Source: Apium graveolens
Lineage: Eukaryota > Streptophyta > Magnoliopsida > Apiales > Apiaceae
Length of the DNA: 64,000 nucleotides
NCBI RefSeq assembly: GCF_009905375.1
Contig: NC_133655.1
Span: forward strand, 35,038,398 to 35,102,397
Direction: 5' to 3'
The translations under genes and the position numbers were made by a program. Below, piece by piece: positions 1-11,800 of this stretch (position 1 is the stretch's first letter; each line of letters opens with the position of its first letter). The notes under the pieces are model-generated. The model worked only from the letters and a program-made list of their open reading frames with translations. It was not told the origin of the DNA and made no database searches.

Positions 1-928
1 TCAGGTCGATACTTCATGGCTGTTAGGCCTTTTATAGATGTCCCAATATCAATAGACAATAAGACAGCAACTGCAATATTCCAGTACAAAGGAATCCCCA
101 ACACTGTTCCCCACACTCCCTCACTTGCCTTCACCTAATGACTCAACATTCGCATTGAGCTACAACAACAAGCTCAAGAGCCTCAACACTCCAAGATTTC
201 CAGCAAATGTACCCCTAAAAGTGGACAGGAACCTCTTTTTTACAGTTGGTTTGGGGATGAATCCATGTTCATCATGTGTTAATGGAACACGACTTACTGC
301 TTCACTGAACAACATCACGTTTGTGATGCCACAGACCGGACTACTTCAAGCTCATTACTTCAATACTAAAGGGGTATATAGAACTGATTTTCCAGACAAG
401 CCTCCAACTCCATTTAATTATACTGGAGCACCACTTACAGCCAACCTTGAGACAAAAAAAGGAACAAGACTTGTTAAACTTGCTTTCAACTCTACAGTTG
501 AATTAGTGATAGAAGGCACTAATCTGCTGACAGTCGAGTCTCATCCATTCCATCTTCATGGCTACATTTTTTTTGTTGTTGGGACAGGAATCGGAAATTT
601 TGATCCTAAGAATGACCCTGCCAAATATAACTTGATTGATCCCCCTGAGAGAAACACAGTTGGAGTTCCAACTGGTGGCTGGACTGCTATTAGGTTCACA
701 GCTGATAATCCAGGTATAAAGATGAAAACTCGATAAATGCATTACCAGCTTTCGAATTTTTAATAACGACATTTTTCTGCTTCATTGAATTATGCAGGAG
801 TATGGTTCTTCCACTGTCATTTGGAGCTTCATACAGGCTGGGGACTGAAAACAGCTTTCGTCGTAGAAAATGGAAAACAGGCAGATCAAACTGTTCTTCC
901 TCCACCCAAGGATCTTCCACAATGCTAG
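1..928 (+). CDS. Laccase, 3' portion, with an apparent one-base frameshift
   Basis: This is the last part of a multicopper oxidase of the plant laccase family (apoplastic oxidation of phenols and monolignols). The window opens inside an exon. The exon runs to 713, an intron with GT-AG ends covers 714-797, and the last exon is 798-928, ending in a typical laccase tail (DLPQC, then stop). Copper-ligand motifs are present: HPFHLHG at about 541-561 and [12 protein letters not shown] in the last exon. The reading frame changes near 105-112. The first 108 bases read in frame 1 (GRYFMAVRP...YKGIPN) and the rest reads in frame 2 (from about 107). Conserved laccase residues continue on both sides, so one extra base in the CCCC run explains it. 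That is either a disabling mutation (pseudogene) or a sequence error. The product class is clear; its functional state is not. Confidence 0.9.
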
Positions 929-1170
929 CAATATAGTTCTACCAGCGGACAAGGCTATATTGCTTTTGATTAATCAAATTGTTGCTTGACCAGATGTTTG
1001 CTAAGATTTTCATGTAAAAAAGATGTGGAAAAGCATCCAACAGTGTAATCATTCTTTAAATTTTTTACTCAAATAATGATATTGAACAAGACCTTGGCAA
1101 ATAGTATTATGTGTTTGCTTCATTTTTCCGTTAATTTTTGATTAATCTGGTGTTGATCGTATGGGCGTTA
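929..1170. other. Laccase 3' flank
   Basis: AT-rich sequence directly after the laccase stop, presumably its 3' UTR and terminator region. I see no gene here. Confidence 0.5.
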
Positions 1171-1587
1171 CTGGAGGATAGGATCACAGGCCTTCATTGA
1201 ATAAGGGGACATGGGGCATTGTCTAGGATCAATTATATGGCAATTGGAATGATGATCATTATTTTAGGAGTAAATCTTTGGTAAAAAGAATTATTTCTAG
1301 GAGGCGCTGTAATAGCAGAATCACAAAAACAATATTCTCACGAATTTGGCAATTGGAGGAGAATTGTGAAGTTAAGATACTTAAACCCTAGGAAGATGAT
1401 ACTTATGTCGGCATTACATTTGAGAATTGTGGTTAGTTGATAACAGAGGAATGACCAACTTCTGGGGTATGGAGTGATGCTAAACTTGATTAAATTCTTT
1501 TGCTGGGTGAGAATGACAGGATTCTCGATCAAAGTAGTTACTTCAAATAATGTCAACAAGCTGGCTTGGGAAAGTTTTAGATATCAA
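1171..1587 (+). pseudogene. LINE ORF1 remnant, DUF4283-like region
   Basis: Broken plus-strand reading frames here resemble the DUF4283 domain found in ORF1 of plant L1-type LINEs. The clearest piece is at about 1277-1420: it reads LVKRIISRRR, then SRIWQLEENCEVKIL, followed by a stop and a further piece. The family pattern is a basic start, an aromatic W-x-L, then a short beta-rich stretch. Several stops make it non-coding. The region is cut on its right by the Mutator-like element at 1597, and LINE-type sequence resumes at 3181 with a zinc knuckle, which supports a single interrupted ORF1. The assignment rests on pattern recognition only. Confidence 0.55.
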
Positions 1588-3180
1588 TTCAAATAAGAGT
1601 AAATTGTATATTTCATCCCTTTCGTTTGACTAATTGGCATTTTGGTACCACTTGTTTCAACAATTGCACTTTACACCCTATACAGCTTAAGGTGCTGCAC
1701 ATCCCTTCCGTTAGTTTTTGCCGTTACGGTATAATGTGTCAGGGGTAAAGAAGTAATTTGACTATATCTAATTGCACTTTGATCATTAAAGTTCAACAGA
1801 TTTTTCATTTATACCCCAAGACAATTTTTTTTTACGATTCTGACTAGGGCTGAGTATTCGGTCGGTTCGGTCAAAAATCTGACCGAACCGAATAGACCGA
1901 AAAACCGAATAGTCATTTTTTCTTGGACCGAACCAGATCGAAGTTATATTATGGATCGGACCGAACCGAACCGAAATAATTCAGTTCGGTCCGGTTTTGA
2001 ACCGAATAGACCGAATTTTTTTTTAAAATAAAATTGCATTAAAAATTAAATCACAAATTATAAATTTTAAAATATAATTAAAGTAATGTGATATGTAGAG
2101 TTATAATACTCCATAAATATAATTACAAATTAAAAATTTTGATTATATTTTTTAAAATATATGTAAAATATATATAATACAAAATTATAGTATTTATGAT
2201 TTGGTATATTCGATCCGGACCGAAATATTTGTGAAAAGAACCGAACCGAATTTTATTTCGGTCTATTCGGTCAGGACCGCATAGACCGAATTTCTGAAAA
2301 ATTTAGGACCGAACCGAATTAGCACGGTTCGGTTCGGTTCGGTTTTTCGGTTTCAGTTCGGTTTTGCTCAGCCCTACCTTCAACTATAAAAATTGAACAT
2401 TTTAACCAATTTATTAAAAATTTTAATAATCGAATTTTTATAATTTAAAAAAAATTATTTTCAATTTTTATAATATTCGAAATTTTATAATTTTTAAAAA
2501 AATTATATTAGAATTTTTATAATATTCGAATAAAAAAAATATATTCGAATTTTAAAAAAAATTATATTTAATTTTTTAAAAAAATCATATTAGAATTTTT
2601 GTAATATTCAAATTTTAAAAATAAGTCAAATTTTTTTATTTATGATACGAATATAATTTCTTAAAAAATTTAAATATTATAAAAATTTGAATTATTATTT
2701 TAAAAAAAATCGAATATATTTTTTATGATACGAATATTATAAAAATTCGAATATAATTTTTTTTTAAATTATAAAAATTTGAATATTAAAAACCTTAATA
2801 AATTGATTAAAATGTTCAAATTTTTATAATATTCGAATATAATTTTTTTAAAATTATACAAATTTGAATATTAAAAATTTTAATAAATTGATTAAAATGG
2901 TCAATTTTTATAATTGAAGGTCAAAATTGTAAAAAGAAATTGTTCAGGGGTATAAATGAATAATATGTTAAACTTTAATGATCAAATGCAACTAGACATG
3001 GTCAAATTACTTCTTTACCACTGACACATTTAACGGTAACGGCAAAAACTAACGGAATGGGTGCAAGGTGCAGCGCCTAAACTTGTATAGGGTGCAAAGT
3101 GCAATTGTTGAAACAAGTGGTACCAAAGTGCCAATGGCCCAAATCAAAGGGATGCAATATGCAATTTACTCTTGAAATAA
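1588..3180. mobile_element. Mutator-like fold-back element with 9-bp target duplication
   Basis: The ends form long inverted repeats. The left end starts GAGTAAATTG at 1597 and the right end finishes CAATTTACTC at 3171. The two arms pair for over 200 bases (about 1597-1840 against 2930-3171), and weaker pairing continues inwards through AT-rich sequence. The flanking 9-mers are TTCAAATAA (1588-1596) and TTGAAATAA (3172-3180), matching at 8 of 9 positions. A 9-bp duplication with long terminal inverted repeats is the signature of Mutator-like (MULE) elements. No transposase frame is visible, so it is non-autonomous. It lies inside LINE ORF1 sequence and contains another inverted-repeat element at 1845-2376. 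Confidence 0.85.
1845..2376. mobile_element. Nested TIR element rich in ACCGAACCGAA repeats
   Basis: The ends are TAGGGCTGAG (1845-1854) and CTCAGCCCTA (2367-2376). Inside each end are many short copies of ACCGAA and TTCGGT in opposite orientation, so the whole unit folds back on itself. The TAGGG...CCCTA ends suggest a hAT-type MITE. The opposite arm of the surrounding Mutator-like element shows what the site looked like before insertion. Comparison with it reveals no clear 8-bp duplication, so the superfamily call is uncertain. No coding sequence is present. Confidence 0.6.
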
Positions 3181-4267
3181 TTAGTAAAGATGTTGCTCAA
3201 GAATTATTTTAGGGTGATTTTTTTGTGTTGGTAAAAGTATATTTGTCGGAAAACATATACCTTTAGATGGCAAATATTACTGGTTTCACTTCAAATGTGA
3301 GAGAATTCTGTTATTCTGTTTTAATTGTGGAGTTTGGGGACATATTGATAAGGAATGTAATATAAAAAACTATGGTGGATGATAATGATAAATGTGGTAG
3401 CAGAGTTAATCTTCATGGTGTTTGTTTGATAGTGATAGTGATTGTTACGCTAAGAGTATCTCCAATGGTGTTAGTTATAATTGATTTGTTAAATTGGACC
3501 TGTAGAATAATATGTAAAATTTGTTGAACCTGTGAGGTATTATACTTCGATGGTATTGACTATATAGGTTAGATAAATTTTAAAAATAATATGTTATTAA
3601 AATTTTAAGTTATTATAAATAGAATATATAACTTCAATATGATAATAAGTGATTAAATTTTTTTTACAGATTTCTTACAGATCTGTAATGGTTCAACAAA
3701 TGTAGTCAACATAAAGAAGTTGGCTATATTTATAAATAAGGGGAATGCACGAGATAAAAAATTTTTAAATAATCTCTATATTTTGTATTTATAATATGTA
3801 TTAATTATTTTTAGATAAGGGTTCTATGTGGAGATACTCTAATAGTTTTCAGGAAAGGAATCAAATGGATGTAATTATTAAGACTCAAGTTGTAAGAGAA
3901 CTGATTCTCGAATGGGGATGACATCTAATGTTCCAGGAATAGCGGACAAGATGGCACATGAGATTAGTGGGATATCTGAAGTGCAAGGAAAGAAGCACAG
4001 TCAGGTGGGGAATTTGTCTTGTTCGAAGGAGTTGGTAAGTCTTGAACCTTATAATGGTGAGTCTTTAAAAAGTGATCATAATAGGTTGAATCAGTTATCG
4101 GGTATTCAAACAGATTTGTTGGTTGGGGATAATTACAAAAGTAAGGATGTTGTTCTCGAAAATATGAGTTATCCGGGGGAGATTGAGTGTGATGTCTATC
4201 AAAAAAGAAAGAAAGTAAATTTTGATGTTGAGGTTAACACGCAGAGAGTGCGGGGCGGATCAGGGCG
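3181..4267 (+). pseudogene. LINE ORF1 remnant with CCHC zinc knuckle
   Basis: At about 3287-3360 the plus strand encodes CFNCGVWGHIDKEC, a CX2CX4HX4C knuckle preceded by a short hydrophobic stretch. This is the arrangement found after DUF4283 in ORF1 of plant L1-like LINEs (zf-CCHC_4 type). An open frame at 3912-4280 (hydrophilic, Ser/Lys rich, ending in a basic GGSGRVRK tail) is probably the low-complexity tail of the same ORF1. Frameshifts and stops separate the pieces. The copia LTR fragment at 4268 truncates it. The RNase H end of a LINE in the same orientation appears at 36813-37715. Confidence 0.6.
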
Positions 4268-4385
4268 TGTTAGGAAATGAATAACACACAGAGGGGGTGA
4301 ATGTGTTTTGCTATTTTTGAGCTTTTCTTGATCTTTTATGATTGAACAAATTAAATTAAATCTTGTAGTAATTGAGAAGATATCT
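4268..4385 (-). repeat. Truncated copia LTR end
   Basis: The sequence begins TGTTAGGAAATGAAT followed by ACACACAGAGGGGG and stays recognisably similar, for about 115 bases, to the start of the LTR at 34191. It then diverges into ORF3-like sequence. It therefore looks like the outer end of a minus-strand copia 3' LTR whose remainder has been deleted. Its first base abuts LINE sequence exactly, as expected for an insertion boundary. Confidence 0.65.
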
Positions 4386-6613
4386 AACTCAGATGCCCTC
4401 CTTGAGACAAGGTAATTGAGGGATACCTGCATATATCTGTCTGTCCCTGAGTCATTTGCATTGATCACTATCCTCTTTTACAAAAAGTTGTCCTGATTGA
4501 CCATGATCACTCTTATGAAATTAATTGTCTTATCCAGGGCCTTTTTGTATGTGAAGTGATTGTTGTTGAAAGAAGCTTTTAAGGCTTTGAGTAGTTTATC
4601 AATCTCTCTGCTCAGACTAGGTCCTTCAGCAGCCCTAATAAGTCTCTCCATGTTAAGATCAACTTCTTTAGATAATTTCTTTTCAGCACCCTGGACTTGT
4701 TGATGAGATGACCTTGATTGTGCCAATCTAGCCTCTATCTCCCCCTTAGTCTTGTTGACAGGCATGAGGAGGGGAGTAGGGATTTCAGGTCTTACTTGTT
4801 CAGGCAGAGAAGGTAGTGGTATGTTGAGTTTGCCCATGATGGCCTCCAAAACTATAAATTCTGCATTTGAAGATGCTTATGAGAGTTCACCAGGGTTTGG
4901 ATATCTGTTTGTTGGCTCTTGACAAGATTTGTCAAGGCCTGAACTTGTGCAGTGAGAGAAGAGTTGGAGTCTTGCAATGCAGTGACTTGACCTTATAGAG
5001 ATTGAATCTGTAGATTTGTTGAAGTAGATGCAGGTTGATGGGAGCTTGATGTAGAGATAGCAGTAGATGACCCAAATGTAGCTTGCACAAATTTCTGAAT
5101 CTCATCCATGACCAAAGGAGAAGGAGTGTATCTTGCAGTGTTCATCTGATCCAACTTCAACCTTGTGTCATTAGATTTGGTGATATGAGTTTGAACTTGA
5201 TTGTGCGGGGCAATAAAGGAATCCTTGAGTTGTGTCATACTTTTATCCACATCACTGTTATCATATCTTGACATTTGTTCTGAGAAGTGTTTGAATTGAT
5301 TTTTGATCTTAGTTTGAGAGGAAATGAGTTCATCCATCTTTTCCCTCACCATCTTCCTGATCCTGTCTTCATGACCAGTCAATTTGACTTCAAGAGCTTT
5401 ACTAAAAAGGTGAAAAGCCTTGAGTTGAGCTTTATACACTTCTGTGACTGCATCATATACTTCTTGTGGAGTCAAGGCCTTTGTATTACTTCTAAACATA
5501 GTAACATACTCTTCCCTGAATCTGGCCAAGACTTGATCCATCTCCAACACAAAGTCTTGAGATAACCATGCATCCACATTGCCATCATGTTCTTCATCAT
5601 TTATAATCTTCTCTTTTTGTTTTTCCACATCTTCATTGTAGGTGAGCATGATGGCCTGATAGTCCTGATTGCTCATATCAGAGGTGAGTAGATGTTGAGA
5701 GATGTTTGCCAGTCCAGAAAGCTGCTCCACTAAGAGATCATCTACAGATGTGGGTTGAGAGACAGATTCTTGCAGCCAGTTGGTGAGAATGTGAGGTTGT
5801 TGGGGTTGTGAGATTGATGGTTGTAAGGTTGAAGGTTCAAAAACACCTGTGACTGGAGTCATAGTTTTACTCACAGATTGCTATGTGGTTATGGCTAGTT
5901 GTTGTTCCTCACTTAGTGTGGGAACCTCCAATTAAATTGGAGGGAATTTGACTGGGTTACTGCCATGTACACCAGTATCAAACCCTTGTGTGTCTTGCAA
6001 CACACTGGCACTTGAATGGGCTATACTTCCTCCTCTATGACAGGATCATTGGCAATTGTACTCCTAGTTTCAACTGCCAAGGCAATTTATGATAGGGTTA
6101 TGAGGGGAGTTATCCCTACATGAGGAACCTCCAATGGAATTGGAGAGGATTTAGATAGCTCCCCCTCAGGAGTACTACCCTCAAACCTTTCAGTATGTGA
6201 AGGCTGTTTTGCATATGAAGGTGCATTAGAAGTATCCATGGGGTCTTCAGTAAAAACTAATGAACCCCCCATGTTTGTGATGGTGTCATCAAGGTCTACC
6301 CCAGCATGTAGCCTCTCACCTTCTAAATGGAGTGTCTGGGTGGTGAGCAAAGCTTCTTGAGCTAAGTCACTTGATTTTTCTTGCACTTGAGAGTTAGATT
6401 CAAGTGTTTATGGAAGAGAAGAAATTTTAGAGATAAGAGTTTGTTGTTCAAGTGTGAGTGTTGGCAGCTCCCCCTGAATGGATGAGGGAGCTTCAAATGA
6501 TGTGTCCTCACATCATTTGGAAGGGATGCAAACGAACTTAGCACAGAATGAGTAGGGATCATTTGCATCTGCTTTATTGTATTTGCAGGCTCCTTCAGCT
6601 GGCTTGCTAACAA
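4386..6613 (-). pseudogene. Degenerate third ORF of an old Sirevirus-like copia element
   Basis: Minus-strand open stretches at 6613-6362, 6386-6087, 5874-4993 and 4849-4478 follow one another with a few stops and frame changes between them. They read as one decayed protein rich in Ser, Thr, Gln and charged residues. Helical, coiled-coil-like stretches occur at 5650-5290 and again near 4990-4870. No enzymatic motif is visible. The position (3' of gag remnants, next to an LTR end) and the composition match the extra ORF that Sirevirus-type copias carry after pol, seen intact at 8885-12274 in the young element nearby. No pol lies between this remnant and gag, so pol has been lost by deletion. 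Sequence similarity to the intact ORF3 is not obvious by eye. Confidence 0.5.
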
Positions 6614-7297
6614 CCTTTTTACAAAGGTGAGTTAGGTGATTCAAAGAGCATCTGCAACATAAGCAAAATTATTGCTTTTGTTTATCCAAATTTTTCCATT
6701 TCTATTTTTCTTCTTCTTTCTTGCATCTTCAGTTTTGGTTTCTTTGACTGGTGTCTTGGAACCTTGATTATCCATGAGCTTCTCTTCAGCTTTGAAAGAT
6801 TGAGTTACTTCTGCATCTTTCTTCTCATTATCTTCATCGGCAATTTTTTGCTTGATAATCAACTCTTCTTCACTGAAGTTAACTTCACATGCCATGAACA
6901 CAGGTGAATTAACCTTTTTCAGGATTGTTGGAACATTTTCATTTTCTGTTGCTTTCCCTTTGTCACCTATATTTTTCTTCTTACTATTCAAGACATCATA
7001 ATCAAGACCAATAGCAATATTTGCACGTCTTGCTTTTCTCATGGTATTGTCCAACTAACTCAGATGTATTCTTGAAGGACTTTAATTTAACTTCATTCTT
7101 TTCAAACTTCTTCCTTAACACTGCTTCAATCTCACTTGCATACTTGAGATTGTTCTTCAGATATGCATTCTCTTGTCTTACAGCTTCAAGCTCTACCAAC
7201 AACAATTCAGCTTCTTATTTCTCATTTTCAAGCTTCTCATTTATCTTTGTCAGTCTGCTAACTTCTTCATTAGCAGCAACCATAATTGTATGAATAT
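6614..7297 (-). pseudogene. Old copia gag, C-terminal part, left of the young insertion
   Basis: Minus-strand frames 7205-7002 and 7054-6641 encode a heptad-like helical segment followed by a Lys/Glu-rich tail. The order and motifs parallel the C-terminal half of the intact gag at 19100-16779: a coiled coil, then an IGLDYD motif matching the GYDYN motif there. The reading resumes across the young element, on its other side at 20481. So this gag was interrupted by that insertion at the AATAT site (7293-7297). Stops and frame changes make it non-functional. Confidence 0.7.
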
Positions 7298-8621
7298 TGT
7301 TAGGTCCCAATTTGTTTGTAGAAGGGGGGGTTGAATGCAAACAATACCGTTTTGTCGAATAAAATGCGGAATAAAATTGTGAAACAAAATTCAAGTTAAA
7401 TAAAACTTTTATTAAACTTGAAAGGTGTTACAACTACGGTATCGATTACAAGGGATTAATCTCAAATCAATTATTACAAATTTAGAATAAATTCGACATG
7501 AACTTTTTCTATTTTTGTAATTAAAAGATCAAATGCTAAAAGCGATTTGAGATTAAGTTCTAGGGATTTTAATCCGCTAGATTGATATACAAGAACAAGA
7601 TAAGTAATTCTAGTGGTTTGGATTTAACATTAACAAACTAGAATATTTGATCTTGAATAAGCAGATGAATGATGAAATATTTTCTTTTGTTTTCTGCTGT
7701 GTTTTCTTGTTCTGTATGTGCTGCTCTGTTTTTGCTGAGTTGTTGGATGATCTTTTCTTCTGCTTCTTTTGTTTCTTTTTAAGTAAACAGCCGAATGCAA
7801 ATGAACTGCAATGACAATCCTTTGAACCAGCATGACTTTCGGTATGACAATTGATTGTCATACCGATTGTTACATAAGTACAATTCAGATTGTCTTGCAA
7901 AGATTAATAACAGATTTTTAATCTAATAAAAATTCTAACAAGACAATTAAATGAATTAGCATGACTTTCGGTATGACTATTGATTGTCATACCGATTGTC
8001 ATACTAATACAATCAGTTTGCTTTGTTTCAATTTAAATAGATTTTAAACCAATTAAAATTCTGTAATTCCTTAATATTAATTCTAAATTAATTAATCAAT
8101 TTAATTCAATTAATTAATAAATTAATCCTTGCAGATATAATTTATTTTCTTAATTAAATTATATGACTTAATTAATTAATGGAGAATTAATACTAACGCT
8201 GAGCAGCAACCATTCTTCTGTCAATCTTCTGAAAGTCACTGAGACTTATGAATCAATTCCGTCACTTCAATGCTGACACTCGATGTACTGTCTGGTTCAT
8301 GAGTGACTAACTTTTGTGACGTTTCTTCATGTCTTGACTTTGTTGTTCTGATTGAATCCTTGTAATAAATGATACCTTGACGAGATCTCTGTCACTTGAT
8401 TAAATCCACGATCTTGATTTATATCACTGAGGCATGATCAAATTCTTGAACTTCTTCCAGTGAATCTTCAAGTATGCAGATGAACAATGTTTCTTTATTC
8501 TTTGACAGATGTTACTTTGTGAGATCTCTCTGATGATTGATCCACTATTTACTTATTACATTCTTATTTGAGTTGAGTTAAATACTCGAATAAACGAGTA
8601 GGCTATGACATATGCCTTTCA
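7298..8621 (-). repeat. 3' LTR of the young copia element
   Basis: 1324 bp, direct copy of 19152-20475, starting TGTTAGGTCCC and ending GCCTTTCA on the plus strand. It contains two palindromic hairpins (7840-7865 and 7969-7994) built on GGTATGACAAT/ATTGTCATACC. Short open frames in it (for example 7610-7900) recur identically in the other LTR and are not genes. Confidence 0.95.
7840..8004. repeat. Two LTR hairpins, GGTATGACAAT type
   Basis: Positions 7840-7865 and 7969-7994 are near-perfect inverted repeats of 26 bases with the core GGTATGACAAT...ATTGTCATACC. The second is followed by a further GATTGTCATAC. The same pair is in the right LTR at 19694-19858. The motif is the building block of the array at 12771-13145. 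Confidence 0.8.
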
Positions 8622-8636
8622 ATCTCCCCCTATTTG
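8622..8636 (-). other. Polypurine tract
   Basis: On the minus strand an A/G-rich run (AAATAGGGGGAGAT) lies directly before the 3' LTR, the expected site of plus-strand priming in reverse transcription. Confidence 0.8.
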
Positions 8637-8884
8637 CTTGTTAGACAATAATCAACAAATACCTAGAGGATAACTCAACTAACAAATAAGAAAAAGATAT
8701 AAACAGTAATGTAAAGTAAATAGCAGAAAAGTTCTGGATTATATTTAACATTTTCCAGATTCCAAATGAAATTTACAAGTGAATACAAGATAGATGTTCC
8801 TCTAGCCTGAACATATAACTACATTAGTCTATCTTGATTCATAACGCTCTAATCATATTACATTGAGTTTTGAGCTAATTGACT
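8637..8884. other. Spacer between ORF3 and polypurine tract
   Basis: About 250 bases of AT-rich non-coding sequence inside the element. Nothing else was recognised. Confidence 0.5.
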
Positions 8885-11800
8885 TTAGTTGTCTTCTCTT
8901 CTGACTTCACCTTCTTCTAAATCTTGAAGCAATTCCTTGTCAAAAACACGATCCTTTTCTGAAGTGAAGCTTGCAGGTCTGACTGGTTGAACTCCAACTG
9001 TCTTCAACTTATTCTTGAGTTGATTGTACCTTTTAACATTCTTCTCACAATAAGCTTGAATCAAGTCAGCAGCTTGAGTCTTCAACATGGATGAATATCC
9101 AGCAGTTCTCAAATGATGTTCCATCCAGACCAGATGCTTAGCTGAGTAGTCTTTAAGAGATTGTACATCTAGCTGACAGATTTGAAGACAATCAGACTTA
9201 AAGAATCTCACCTGATGAGGATTGTTGACCACTTGAGGACTAGCCCTGCTGGCAAACTCTTTAAGCCTTTCCCGAAGAACTTCATTCAACTCTGAGCTTC
9301 TTTTCACTTTGTTTAAAAGAACCCAAATCTCTGACAACGAACGATTCTCAAATAGATGAAGTGACACTTTGAATGATCCTTCACTCTGACAATATACAAA
9401 AATGCTCATCTCATTTAGGGATCTATCAAAAGCAGCTGTGATCCTTGAGACTTCAGTCTTGATAGCATTCATGTACATGTCATTGTTAGGATTTGAGATT
9501 TCCAGCTTGTCAAGAAGATGTAAGAACTGCCTATCATTGTTAGTGCATAGCTGAGGCATATCGAGTACTCTCCTAGCTTCATCCCACTTTCCGCCAATCT
9601 TCAGTCTGACATCTCTTCTCCTTTCTTGAGCTTTAATGTCATGAAGATGTTGCTTTTGAAGAGTTTCTGTTCTTTGTATGTCTTTTCTCCTATCAATGAT
9701 CTGTGAGACCTTCTTGAGTTCAGCTTCTTTTCTTTGCATCTCTGACTGCTCTTTCTGAAATTCTTTCTCAAACCTAGGATCCACTGTATCTTCTTCTTCC
9801 CAATCTTCAAAATCACTTTCTTCTTCAGCTTCAAATAACCCATCTTTATCTTCCTGAACTGGTTCAGTGGGAATGTCAAAAATATCGAAGTCATCCTGTT
9901 CTCCACTGTAGTAGGCATCATCAGCCTTTCCTTTATCTCCAGCAGAAGTATCTTTTTCTTTCCCTTTGGAACTACTCCCTTTCTTCTCCCCCTTAGTTGA
10001 GGGATCCTCTACTGACTTTCCTTTGAAACCTCCACCACTTCCAGAGCCTGATCCTCCACCAGACGGTCCTTCAAAATAAGCTCTTTGTTCTTCATTAGGG
10101 CAATGAGAATTCTTGATCATGTAATATAAGTGCTTCATGCCTTCATTTAGATGTTCCATGCCCGTCTCTATCTTTAGAAATCTTGAGCTGTCCAGTGAAT
10201 GATTCATCTCAACGAGGTCTTCAAGAGAAGTCATTCTTGTATGTAGGGAGCAGAAGTTGGATATGTCATCAGCTGATAAATTTGGAGTGTCCTGAATAGA
10301 ATTGAGCTTTGGTATTACAGTAGTCTTTAAATCTGAGATGTCATTCCTTATGATTGCAAGCTGATTGTCGACAGAGGTGGAAGAAGAAGACCGTTCAACC
10401 ACTTGTGCTTTGAATGCTTGAGCTTCAGCTTGACTTTTAGCAAGTTCTTCTTTCAGGGCAGCAATCTGAGCTAACAGGTTGACAGTATCAGTGTCTGTGT
10501 GTGCTCTCACCTGAAGTTCACTCGTATTTGGTTCACTCATCTCACGTGCATGTGTTTCTCTCAATATGATTGCTCGTGAGGAGTCTTCCAATTGCTGTTC
10601 TTGTGTACCTGCATTAAAAATCACCCTAGCCTCTTCAAGAGAGGTCAGTGGTGGTGCAATGGGAATTCGCGAGTCCCGATCCTCAGTCAATGCTATCAAA
10701 TCTTTTGGAATAGATGTCTGAATTGCTTCAGGGATAGATTGACCGAGTTGCCCTCCACTTTCTCCAGATAAATCTGCGAGTGGAGAATCCCATAAGGGAG
10801 CCAGAGTTGTTGGATCTGGGAGGGGAGAAAATGACTCTATTAAAGATGGCGGAGAGTCAGATTTTCCCTCTGAAGCATGTGACTGCTCTTCTGTCGTAAC
10901 TATGGCAGGCACTGTAACCGACTCTACGTGCACTCCTCGCTGGGTGTCCTGAGTATTATCTGGGGAAGTGTATGGTTCCATTGTGAGTAATGGAATTGTG
11001 CTTGACTCAGTACAAGATGCCATGGCCCGATGGCGAATTTCAATAGATGCATCCTGTTGAGAGAATGCCTCTAGTAACTGTTCATTGGCCATTTCAAAGT
11101 CCATGTCCTGTTGGGAGGACAAGGATGAGCTTTCAGATGCCTCAGAATAGGTTTTTCTTTTCTTAGGAGGAGGCAGAGCTGAGGGTTCACTCATATTTGA
11201 CATTGTACTACTTCCTAATAATCTTCTGGGTAACATTTTAGACAGTGGGGGAGAGGGTGAGATAGAATGAGACTCTGTGTTTGGCTCTATGACCTGGGAT
11301 TGAAGCTGTGGTTCTACAACTTCATGGTCAGCCCTATCAACCACTGAGGGTCTGTTAACAGAAGTAGGAAGAGAGTGAGAGAGAGAGTGAGGAGTTACTA
11401 CCTGTAATGGAAGAGCCTGGGTGGCTTGAACCACTGGAGGTTGAGGTTGCTGTTCATGGCCGGGAAGATTAAAAATAGGCAAGGGAATATAATTGGCCAT
11501 GAAAGCAGATACAAGTACTGGTACTTGCATAAATTTGAAGGTTGTGTCTTGGCGAGTGTAAATCTTTTTGCTAACTGGTGGGGGTTCGGTTACAGCAGAG
11601 TTAGCAAAAAGTGCTTTGTGTTCAGGGGTGAGTAGATGATCTGCTATGAGCATAAGAAAACGAGCATAGTAACATGATACCCTACGATTTGTAGAATGAT
11701 CACGTAAAGCAGAAGTTAGACGTCTCAAGAGAATGGGAAAAAGTAGTTTGCCAAAATTGATCCTTTGATTGAAAACAACCGCAAGACCAATATACTGCAG

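Noticed and set aside
7610..7900. Open frame of 96 codons, identical copy at 19464-19754
   Set aside because: Both lie wholly inside the two LTRs of one element, and the translation runs through the hairpin repeats. It is low-complexity (Lys/Gln) and has no family resemblance.
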